A stretch of 64,000 nt of DNA from Homarus americanus (Eukaryota; Arthropoda; Malacostraca; Decapoda; Nephropidae): NCBI RefSeq assembly GCF_018991925.1, contig NW_024732415.1, positions 1,604,338 through 1,668,337 on the forward strand, given 5' to 3'. This document shows, piece after piece, positions 36,359 to 45,060 of the stretch. The notes beneath the pieces are model-generated. The model was not told the DNA's origin and did no database searches. It worked only from the letters and a program-made list of their open reading frames with translations. The position numbers and the translations under genes were made by a program. The first letter of the stretch is position 1, and the number at the start of each line of letters is the position of its first letter.

Positions 36359-39010
36359 GTGTTCCCAACCAGTGAAGAAGGTTGACGAGGTACTCCAGAT
36401 TGTTAAGTGTGAGTGCAGTTCTTAATCCACACGACGAGAGATAAAGTGAAGATGGTCGTCTCTGTTGCCAAATGGTTACGTAAACTTAACAACGTGAGTT
36501 CCTGTTGAAAGGGAAAGTATTGGCGGGTGGATCCCGGCAGGTACACACGCCCGCCTGCCTCACTAATGCTGTACTGCGTTTACTGGTTTATAAGAATGGC
36601 AAAGTAAATGACATTATATAGCAAAATATTTGATAAAGTATAATAGTTTTATTTTTTTAAAGTAGCAAAGGGAAGGAAATATACCAACATAAATTTTAGT
36701 TTTCGTGAGAGAAATGTGATGGAATCGGACATTGTTGCCGACGAGGTTGCTGTTCGTCTGTCTGTACTGATGCGTGTCTACATTACTAAAGTTCATAACA
36801 GATAACAGAGAAAAAAATATCAAACCTACATTATTCTCAGTAATTGATTTAATAATTCTTTTATCTTCAGTGATTCGTTAACATCCATAAACACTCGTAA
36901 CCTTCCCTCTTACTGTATGGGTGAGCTTCCCTTCTTGTGTTTGATCAACGATACTCAGAGGACGTTACCTCCCAGTGACGGGGTAACTGTCCACAGCGTA
37001 CAGTGCAGGAGACCTGGATTGGTATTTATGATCAAGTTGAAATCACTCACTGCCACCACTACTACCACTACTACTACCACCACTACTACCTCCACTACCA
37101 CCACTACCTCCACTACCACTACCTCCACTACCACCACTACCACACCACCACTACCACACCACCACTACCACCACTCGTCTCTCCCTTAGTAATATATCTC
37201 TAACATCTCAGTGACTACAAACATTGATAGAAAGGTCATGACTATCTCTCCCACAGGACGGCTTGAGAGACAGGCAGTACCAGCCAGTGTGTTTCATCTA
37301 GGGCCTAGAGATATTCACATTTTTTTTCCTCTGGTGGAGACAAAGAATGAAAGTGAAACGAGAAGGAAGAGAGAAAGGCAGACCGAGATACCAAATCCAC
37401 AGACACAAAGAGAATAGAGAGAGAGAGAGAGAGAGAGAGAATGGACACACACATGCACACACACACACATACACATACATACACTCGACGAACAGGTCAT
37501 CAGGGTAAATTTTAACGTCTTGGTGACCACAATAACGATTCTCTATCTATCTATCTATCTATGAGAGAGAGAGAGAGAGGTGACAGGCAGATGAATGAAT
37601 TAACCTGATCTGAAGGTCATAAGTACCGCATCACTACAGCGTCACTGACCCAATATAGCAAAGGGGGTCCACGGTCATTTTGAGGAGCAGGAATATGTAA
37701 AAGTACCTGTAGCCAGTATGGTAGAGTTGCCACCTTAAATAATAATAATAATAATAATAACAATAATGTAAAGAAAATATTAATAATGTATTTTATGTGT
37801 TTGGGAAATATAATTATACACTACATACTTTCATCTGCATCTCCAATATAAAAATAAAAATAAATCAATAAATTAAAAAATACATTATCAGTTATTTGTT
37901 CCATTTTTTCAACTTTAGTCGTATCATAAAAAAAATAAATAAATACAAAAAAATTAATTATATAAATGTTTAATAGTTTGGTTTTTTCCCTACCAACTGG
38001 ATCTTAAATCAGTCAATACTATTTATGTTAGATTATAAGAAGGAGTTGTGTTACCTCTCTCTCTCTCTCTCTCTCTTTCTGCTGTATTAAGGTGTGGGTG
38101 TCTGGAATGTGAAGAAAACTAAGTATTCTGGTCACGTCTTGGATTAACTAGTGTGTAGACTCTCACGTCTTAAAGCCAGTCAGCGTCTTGTGTGTCTAGT
38201 TCATAATCTTTGTCAGGTCTAAATGGCTCTTACACCACAACGAAGACAAAGAAAGACAGATTAGGGGCTAAGTAGTGTAATAGGTAGTATTATTTAACTT
38301 TGAGAGAGAGTCGGACAAGAGCCAGACAGACCAATGTGTCAAAGAAGAGTAAAGAGCTCTGAGAATATGTAAACAAAGGCTTACGTTTACAGTATAGGTC
38401 AAAGGTCAAACGTTAGATAATACGCTAGAAATAAAGACAGCAGCTACTCCAAAGTTGGCAAAAGGAAGATGGCACTCAACGTGAGGCATCTTCACCTCCA
38501 CCTCCTTTCACTCGTCCTTAGTCATAGAAAACCTGGCTTCATGGCCAACACTGCGAGGGTGATTATCATAATTTCAAAACCTTGCCACATGTAATTTTAT
38601 TTGTATGTTTATTTCAACAGCATATTCTCTATTTAGTATTTAATCAGTTAAATCGTCGATGTTTAATTCCTTCACAAATTTTGATAATGACGCAACATTT
38701 TATGTCGAAGAAAATATTTAATAGTCACAGAAACAAGAAGATGAAAGACGTGTAATCTGTAACCTCTTGTGACCTTAAAGATCCGGCCACGCCACTCTCC
38801 CTGGCTCGACCTACCTTAACTGGTACTGGGTGGAGGGGTGGAAGGGTGGATAAGAGGAGGGGTGGGGGAGCGGAAGGGTGGAGAAGTGGAGGAGCTGAGG
38901 GGTAGAGAGAAGGAGAAGGGATCACAAGTTACAAACAGGTTAGAGTGAACGGAGGACAAAACAGAAGGAACAGGTAAGAATATATTGTTTAGAGGGGGAT
39001 GGCGGTGTGT

Positions 39011-39047
<37 letters not shown>

Positions 39048-39752
39048 ATGATAAATTTAAAGGAAATAATTCACACTACTCTCACTGGTCTGTCTCACAA
39101 CACCCTCACTACCAGTACAACACACACTATCAGTCACTCATGAATGTATTACGCCAGACCTTCCCTCACACACTCACATCCACGTAGATTATAAAACACA
39201 GTACTTCTGTGTGGTCACTTGTGTGAGGTGAAGCCCTCCTCCGTGTCATGTTTAAATGTGTAGATGATGTAAGGCATAAATGTATGTCAAGCGACCGATT
39301 AATTCAACATTCTGTGGCACACGTTGCTCGAGGCATTGTATTCAGACGCCCATCCTCCTGTCTGTCGACTACTGGTGGTGCCTCACAGCCACGATACTGA
39401 GAGATTCACGCACCACAACACATCGTGAATGACTATAGCTTGGTGGGGGGGGTGTAATTTGATGTGCAGTAAGTGATAGTGTGAGACATGATGGTAAGTG
39501 TTGTGTGAGGCTCCACACTAGCAGCTCCAGTCACTGTAACTGACCTAGCATAAGTTGGGCGCCCCGGGACCACACACCCTCCATGCAAACGGCCGCACGC
39601 GCCCTCACCCAGCACCCTCTCCACTCTAGATGAGTGGGCGGGGTGTAGGGTGAGGGTCTTGTGGGCGTGATGGGACCCAGGAAAGTGGGTGGGTCCCGGG
39701 GCCCCGCCCTCTGCCCCGCGTGACCACGCCCCTAACCTGGTGTCTCTTGCAG
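36019..39752 (+). other. Probable 5' UTR intron of the first Thr/Val-rich gene, repeat-rich
   Basis: The interval is bounded by a GTAAGT donor and a TCTCTTGCAG acceptor. Inside it are a (GT)n tract at 36300-36358, an imperfect CCA/CTA trinucleotide tract at 37047-37187, (GA)n at 37418-37440 and 37564-37579, (AAT)n at 37738-37760, (CT)n at 38057-38078 and (GT)n at 39005-39046. I recognise no conserved protein sequence. A 41-codon ATG frame at 38469-38594 starts with a hydrophobic stretch but has no supporting splice or homology signal. Confidence 0.4.
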
Positions 39753-39753
39753 G

Positions 39754-40959
39754 ATGCGGCCGCTGTGCCTGATACTGTTGCTGGTCGCTGCTGCCGGCGC
39801 TGACAAGCTCTTCCCGGGTCCTCCCAGAGGCAGAGCTTCCAATGATTTCGAAGCGATCCTCGGGGGCTACCTGCCGCCCAGGGAGCCTGCCACGTGCCTC
39901 CCTGTCTACCTCAGCACCACCTCCACCTCGGTGGTGCTGACCACACAAGTCGTCAGCAGGCCCACCACCGTCACGAGGAGCACCAGTGCTGTAATTGTCG
40001 TCACGGAGGTCGTCCCCACTACCATCGTCAGGACCAATACCATCACGGATAGACAGCGAACGACTGAAACTGTCCGACAGACGAGATTTGACGATATTCT
40101 GATAACCGTCATTAGGACCGTCACCGCCCCAGCGACCACGAGGACCGTCCAGGCAACAGTTACTAGGACACAAAATATCCAGAGTACCACCACCAGAACG
40201 GTGCGCTCGACCCTCAGAAGAGACGTTACCGTCACCAGAACAAGTGTAGAAACTTCTTTGCAGCCCACAACTACCACCAGACAAACGCAGGTCGTGCAAA
40301 CCAACACGGTGCCCTACCAGCCTCCTCCAGTCGTCACGACGAGAACCAGGACCACTGTTGTGCAGTCCACCGTGCGGTCTCAGGGTCCGATAAGGACTGT
40401 TCAGATCACAGACGTAGTGCGTACGACCTTGGCCACCACCAGCACCTACCAACCTCCCCCAGTGAGGGTGACTCAGACCCTCACCAGCACTCAGGTGGTC
40501 TTCACCACCTCCACTACAGCGAGGGTGTCCCAGAGTGTGCGAGTACAAGATTTGGTCATCACCCGCACCATCACCAACACCCAGTTCTCCACCGATACTC
40601 GGCGAGTGACTGTCACCCGCACAACCACGCTCGTGGTGGGCAACACGGTCACCAGGACCCAGGTCACCACGCAGGTGCGACCCACCACCATTGTCAATAC
40701 TCAGACGGTGCAGAGGACTGTGGGAGGGGGTGTGGATAGAAGGACCGCCACTGTCATTAGTACTGCCTATGTCACCGTCGATGGCCCTGGCCGGGTGGTG
40801 ACGCAACGAGTGGTGAGCACTGAGGTGGTGCAGAGCGTGGTATACATCACCCCGACTTATCCAAACACCATCACGGTCACTAGGACGCAGCAGGAGCCGT
40901 GTGGCCCAACTCGCTACAATTACGATGCTCCAGCCATCCCCTTCGGGTTCCCTAATTAA
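39754..40959 (+). CDS. Secreted Thr/Val/Arg-rich repeat protein, paralogue 1 (401 aa)
   Basis: The start is fixed by a splice acceptor (TCTCTTGCAG) ending at 39752, one base before the ATG. Residues 1-16 form a signal peptide (a hydrophobic Leu/Ile/Val core, then Ala-Gly-Ala before Asp-Lys). A Pro/Gly-rich segment follows with GGYLPPREP at about 37-45 and Cys48. Residues ~55-375 are a low-complexity domain alternating Val/Ile with Thr, Arg or Ser (many VTRT, TTTR and TRTQ motifs). It is interrupted by two YQPPPV segments at Tyr188 and Tyr232, 44 residues apart. Cys383 is the only other mature cysteine and is followed by YNYDAPAIPFGFPN at the C-terminus. The mature chain lacks Trp and is Arg-rich with very few Lys. 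Such sequences suit an O-glycosylated, beta-rich extracellular or cuticular matrix protein, but that function is inference. The architecture matches the downstream gene. An AATAAA signal lies at 41259. Confidence 0.88.
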   Translation: MRPLCLILLLVAAAGADKLFPGPPRGRASNDFEAILGGYLPPREPATCLPVYLSTTSTSVVLTTQVVSRPTTVTRSTSAVIVVTEVVPTTIVRTNTITDRQRTTETVRQTRFDDILITVIRTVTAPATTRTVQATVTRTQNIQSTTTRTVRSTLRRDVTVTRTSVETSLQPTTTTRQTQVVQTNTVPYQPPPVVTTRTRTTVVQSTVRSQGPIRTVQITDVVRTTLATTSTYQPPPVRVTQTLTSTQVVFTTSTTARVSQSVRVQDLVITRTITNTQFSTDTRRVTVTRTTTLVVGNTVTRTQVTTQVRPTTIVNTQTVQRTVGGGVDRRTATVISTAYVTVDGPGRVVTQRVVSTEVVQSVVYITPTYPNTITVTRTQQEPCGPTRYNYDAPAIPFGFPN

Positions 40960-41280
40960 TTCAATATCGTTCTTGCCAAAACTTTCCCACACAAGTTGAC
41001 AAATTCCTTGACGCAACAGTAGACGTAATGACCATCGACACAGTATTTCTTGCTGGCGAGCATCTTGTGGATCCATGATCACTCGGCCGAGAGCATCAAT
41101 ATACTGTACAGTTCAGTACACGTCGGACTGTATCTGCTCAACATTACATCAGTTAGCTGCAGCGCTACACCTGTTCCCTGTAATATGAAAACAAACAAAC
41201 AACGTACATATTTATCTGATTTTGTCGACATGATAAATCCGGAACTAGAAATTTGTGAAATAAACCATTAATTCTGATTT
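40960..41280 (+). other. 3' UTR of paralogue 1 with polyadenylation signal
   Basis: After the TAA stop at 40957-40959 the sequence becomes AT-richer and no longer shows the Thr-codon periodicity. AATAAA occurs at 41259-41264, about 300 bp after the stop, followed by a T-rich stretch. This is a conventional cleavage context and gives a likely mRNA end near 41280. Confidence 0.5.
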
Positions 41281-41317
41281 TATTTTCTTCCTTATCCACG
41301 TAGCATAATTATGTACA

Positions 41318-41339
41318 TCAGTTCACAGTTACGTTTATG
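41318..41339 (+). promoter_or_regulatory. Candidate initiator and tiny first exon of paralogue 2
   Basis: A TCAGTT initiator match at 41318-41323 overlaps a TCACAGTT (41323-41330) identical to the one at the putative start site of paralogue 1. The sequence TTTATG then meets a consensus donor GTAAGT at 41340. With the acceptor at 41432 this gives a 93-nt intron. There is no convincing TATA box 30 bp upstream. An alternative is that paralogue 2 uses the exon at 36.0 kb by skipping paralogue 1. Confidence 0.35.
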
Positions 41340-41436
41340 GTAAGTGTTGCAGTCATAAGAGTTGTGATCATTAAGTGATAATATTGTATGTTGTTGGTGC
41401 AGCAAGCTGATGAGGTTCATGTTGTGTTGCAGGAGG

Positions 41437-42681
41437 ATGCGCGCTCTTTTCTTAGTGCTGCTGGCGGTGGCAGGACCCTGCTTCACTGCCAAGCTCCCCA
41501 CCATCCCTGGCGTCCCTCCTGGCAGCGGTCGGCAGCTCTTCTCAGGAACCAATGACCTTTTCTCTGGAGCGCAGGGCACATTGGATTCCTACTTGCCCCC
41601 ACCCCGTGAGCCCTGCTTCCCCGAAACAATTTACAGTACACAATTCGTGACTGTCACCTCCTCCACGGTACGGACGGAGGGCAGAGTGGTGACCCAGTAC
41701 ACAACGAGGACTGTGCCCAGCACCAGGCTGCAAGTATCCACCGTGTACTCTACCCGCGTCACCACTGTGGGTCTCCCCTCTACTATCCGCACCACCATTT
41801 TCGTTACCGATGTGGTTACCCGCACCTCGACGGGCGTCACTACCCGCCCCGGGGGTGAGGCAACTGTCACCAACACCCGCACACAGGTGTCCACAAGAAC
41901 CCAGTTCGTGACACGGACGTCCACCGTTGTGTCCACTGTGGGGCAGACCAATACGCGCACAGAGGTGTCCACGACGGTGGTGCCCACCATCTATACCCGT
42001 ACCCAGACCGTCACCAGAACACAGGTGGTGACGAGGACCCAGCCGGCCGTCACCAGAACCCAGGTAGAGACTCAAACAAGGACCTCCGTGGTGACCACCA
42101 CCGTACCCGGCCAAACCAGCACCGTCACCAACACTCAGGTGTCCACCGCCTACGTTACCCGCACCTCTACAGTGCCGGGTCGCACCTCCACGGTGGTGTC
42201 CACAAGGGGAGTCACTGTCAGGAGCACTATTGTGTCCACTGTAGTCAGCACCAGTGTGTTGACCCAGCTAGTGACTAGCACACAGACTCGGACCCTCACA
42301 ACCACCCAGGTTATCACACAGCAGGTGTCGTCCACAGTGGTCCGGACCCAGACTGTGCCCTCCACGGTGTTCACCACGAGGTACAGCACACAGGTGGTGC
42401 CTACTACTATTGTCAGGCAGAGCACCGTCACCGTCACTGTGACGGAACAACGCCAGTTCCTCACCGACACCGTCACACGCACTGCCACCTCCACAGTGAC
42501 CACTGGCGGTGACACCCGCACCACTCAGGTGGTGGACATCGTCACCCGCACCAACGTGGTCACCACGACCGCCTTCCTTGACCGGCAGGTGACGGTGACC
42601 AGTACCACCAGCATCCCCTGCACGACCAGCGGCGGTTACAACTACAACGCACCCGATGTCGCCTTCAGCTTCCCTGGCTAA
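41437..42681 (+). CDS. Secreted Thr/Val/Arg-rich repeat protein, paralogue 2 (414 aa)
   Basis: The frame is open from an ATG at 41410. I prefer the ATG at 41437 because it follows a TGTGTTGCAG acceptor (ending 41432) by four bases, as in paralogue 1, and begins a clean signal peptide (residues 1-18). The mature N-terminus is Pro/Gly/Ser-rich, with SYLPPPREPC ending at Cys60. Residues ~65-385 alternate Val with Thr/Ser/Arg, with dense TRTQ, VTRT, VVST and STV motifs. Cys395 is the second and last mature cysteine. The tail GGYNYNAPDVAFSFPG aligns with the end of paralogue 1. The conserved ends, with one cysteine on each side of a repetitive core, argue for a true family and not chance repeat translation. 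A secreted structural or mucin-like role is plausible but unproven. Third positions are strongly C/G, unlike the AT-rich flanks. AATAAA follows at 42754. Confidence 0.88.
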   Translation: MRALFLVLLAVAGPCFTAKLPTIPGVPPGSGRQLFSGTNDLFSGAQGTLDSYLPPPREPCFPETIYSTQFVTVTSSTVRTEGRVVTQYTTRTVPSTRLQVSTVYSTRVTTVGLPSTIRTTIFVTDVVTRTSTGVTTRPGGEATVTNTRTQVSTRTQFVTRTSTVVSTVGQTNTRTEVSTTVVPTIYTRTQTVTRTQVVTRTQPAVTRTQVETQTRTSVVTTTVPGQTSTVTNTQVSTAYVTRTSTVPGRTSTVVSTRGVTVRSTIVSTVVSTSVLTQLVTSTQTRTLTTTQVITQQVSSTVVRTQTVPSTVFTTRYSTQVVPTTIVRQSTVTVTVTEQRQFLTDTVTRTATSTVTTGGDTRTTQVVDIVTRTNVVTTTAFLDRQVTVTSTTSIPCTTSGGYNYNAPDVAFSFPG

Positions 42682-42780
42682 TGTATACGACACAACCTCA
42701 CCTGGCTGAACCTACCAGCTGCCTATAATGTCACATTTAAACACCAGACAAGAAATAAAGTTCGTCGTCACCAAGAAGCT
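42682..42780 (+). other. 3' UTR and polyadenylation signal of paralogue 2
   Basis: The TAA stop at 42679-42681 is followed 72 bp later by AATAAA at 42754-42759 and then a GT/T-bearing stretch. The likely transcript end is near 42775. The short 3' UTR contrasts with the ~300-bp one of paralogue 1. Confidence 0.5.
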
Positions 42781-43149
42781 AACCATCATGTACACACCTG
42801 TACACATCTCTGTATGCCATCTAAAATTAAAATATAAAGTATACAAAACAATATTTATTACACTATTAAAGCCATGTAATATAAGATGACCAAGAGTTTA
42901 AACCAATAGTTACAAATATTAAATAGGAAAAAAAAAGTTTTTGCTCAATGTAATGACAATAAATGCTGAGTCACTCCCAACATTACCCACCAAGATTTTC
43001 CCTAAGCCTTGACCAACTTGATGATGATCTACTACTACTATTACTTTTTTTAACGTGGCTTCCAGCCTCCCCCAATAGCCACACCTATGCCTTAAAATTA
43101 AATATCCTAATACAAAAGGAGCTACCCTAGCTGTGTTGAGTTAGTTGAG
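42781..43149. other. AT-rich spacer downstream of paralogue 2
   Basis: AT-rich with no recognisable gene. It separates the coding island from the retroelement cluster at 43.15-45.06 kb. Confidence 0.55.
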
Positions 43150-43440
43150 CCGCAGATCTATGCGGCATTCAGTGACTGTAGCCTCATAGTCAATATCTGC
43201 AACTGTTGTTGTCATTGGGGCCGACGATCTCGTTCCCCTGAGGCAGAGCAATGCAGACCTAAGTAGAGAAGAGCAGTCGACATCTCATCCAGGCTGCAAC
43301 ATAACTTCTGGGCTGCTGCTTCTGTTCAAACAACACCTCTGCCAGTCTTGCATAGAAGTGTCTTGGTCCCATCCTGCCAGAGGTTGTGAAGACCAGAGGA
43401 GTGAAGCTGCCTTGATCCCCGTTTTGAATTATTTCAGAAT
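43150..43440 (-). pseudogene. Retroelement-type C-terminal domain fragment
   Basis: On the minus strand, from about 43440, translation reads NGDQGSFTPLVFTTSGRMGP, then FYARLAEVL, SYVAAWMRCRL. After a frameshift near 43262 it continues as RSALLCLRGTRSSAPM and DYEATVTECRIDLRLN, ending near 43150. I recall this order (GSFTPLVF..GGMG...L...R.S....WxRC.LSFxLLRxAxxCxRG) as a recurrent C-terminal segment next to retroelement polymerases in invertebrate and fish genomes. I cannot name the clade with certainty. The frame is disrupted and its 5' side is replaced by a trinucleotide repeat. Confidence 0.5.
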
Positions 43441-43625
43441 ACGTCACCACCATTACTTGCACCATCCCCACCGCTCCAATCACCACCACATTCACTACCA
43501 CCACAATCACTACCACCACAATCACTACCACCACCACCACAATCGCTATTACCACCACTATCGCCACTACTACCACTACGCCACCACCACGACTACTACC
43601 ACCACTGCTCAAACCGCCACCACCA
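43441..43625. repeat. Imperfect CCA/CTA/ATC trinucleotide tract
   Basis: About 185 bp of interspersed CCACCA, CTACCA and CAATCA units. The array separates a minus-strand retroelement fragment from a plus-strand one and forms the precise left border of the latter. Confidence 0.9.
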
Positions 43626-45060
43626 CCATTACTGGCACTGTACTGTACAACAATATGAGTCAAACTGCAAGCCAACTACCCACATCATGGACCAATACCG
43701 AAGCCTGACGCCTTGGGTCCCATACCACTAACCAGCTGCCTGTGTAAAACTCTTGAGAGGATGGTTCTTGGCAGACTCTTATATAGAATCAGAGAACACA
43801 AGTCCCCCAACATGGTAAGAATGTTCATAATTACATCACCATATTCCTAGCTGTGTTTGGAGGTGAAAAACACAAATACACCAAACGATATTTCTAATAG
43901 GCAACTTATATTGTACGAACTAGCCTATAAGTGGTCGGCAGTTACATTGGATAAGTTATTACCTCAACAACAGAAGGGCTTAAAGTGAATGTCAAAGATA
44001 ATTAATTAACTTAGCACCCCCAAGGTAGAGTAGTTAGTCTCACTCTGTTCAATGTGCTTATGAATGTACTATTAAACTGCCTCACCAATACAGATGACAT
44101 TCTCGTATTCACTAAATCTCATCGTGAAATGCAGACCACTGTGAACCATGTACAGGCAGCTTGTGAGAACCTGGGTCACATCATCCCCAATGAAAAAACT
44201 AAAGTAGTCGACAAACAAACTGGTAACCGAAAAACGCGAACCATCAAAATTTATGAAATGTAACAACGCCATTGACCAAGTCTCTTCTTTTGTTAAACAT
44301 ATCGGTGTCTCTAGCCCCTGTTCCTCACCTGACATACTACAGCTAACACGCGGCATTAACAAACAATAAATTAAAAATAAAATAAAAATCTTAGTCTGTC
44401 CCATGAGCACTAAAATAGTAAATATGAGGAAATAATTAGTAATATACAGAGTCAAAGAAAGAATAATTACAGTCAACCTGGAGGCTCTTGCATGGTGTTC
44501 CTGATAACACCACCAAAGTGAACACACAACGTACAGACTTATAACAACACTACACAAACCATGTACTACACTGATGGCCCTGTCAACTCTGTCCGTGGGA
44601 GGGCTGGAAGTGCTGTCGTTGTGACTCAGCCCAACGGTAATACAATAAAGGAATGAGAATCAATAACTGGACATCCACTCTACAAACTGAACTAGTTGTC
44701 ATACTCACAACCACAGAACTTGTTGAAATCATTGCCACAGACTGTTACTGTCTCATCATCACTGACTCCTTATCCTCACTACTTAACTTTGACACCCTCA
44801 GCTTAGGTTGTCACGCGCTTGTCTCTGAAGCAAGATACAAAAGTGTGCCTTGTTGACCGAGGGGTGAAGATCAAACTGTTGTGGATCCCTCTCACATAGG
44901 CCTCAAAGAACATGACAGAGTTGATGCCCTCGCCAAACTCGCTTCTAACAAAGACACTGTTAAATACAATTTGGGTCTGTCAAAAATAACCCTTAAAAGC
45001 TGGACAGGCTACTAAATAAAGGTGTTTAAGTATCCTCTTCCAAATGGGTGGTGGCAGGAA
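43626..45060 (+). pseudogene. Degenerate I/jockey-like LINE: reverse transcriptase and RNase H
   Basis: Blocks occur in the expected order on one strand. LTSCLCKTLERMVLGRLLYRI (43728-43790) is the reverse transcriptase fingers block. VVSLTLFNVLMNVLLNCL (about 44030-44085) corresponds to the usual 'GVLSPTLFNVLMN' block. TDDILVFTKSHREMQTTVNH (44094-44153) holds the catalytic Asp-Asp with Thr in place of the usual YA. QVSSFVKHIGVSS lies near 44278. The RNase H domain shows TDGPVNSVRGRAGSAVVVTQ (about 44571-44630), RINNWTSTLQTELVVIL and LIITDSLSSLLN. Its distal block SHIGLKEHDRVDALAKLAS is at about 44890-44946. An RNase H after the reverse transcriptase favours the I-group of LINEs. Several stops, frameshifts and a gap between the first two blocks make it dead. 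Confidence 0.8.

Noticed and set aside
38469..38594. 41-codon frame starting with a hydrophobic stretch
   Set aside because: Could be a signal-peptide exon, but no convincing donor, promoter or homology.
39433..41082. 549-residue open frame on the minus strand across paralogue 1
   Set aside because: It is longer than the sense gene but has no signal peptide, splice logic or conserved ends. It is the antisense shadow of Thr/Val codons with C/G third positions. The sense frame has a paralogue with conserved termini.
41542..42693. Minus-strand frames of 119-190 residues across paralogue 2
   Set aside because: Antisense shadows of the same repetitive coding sequence.
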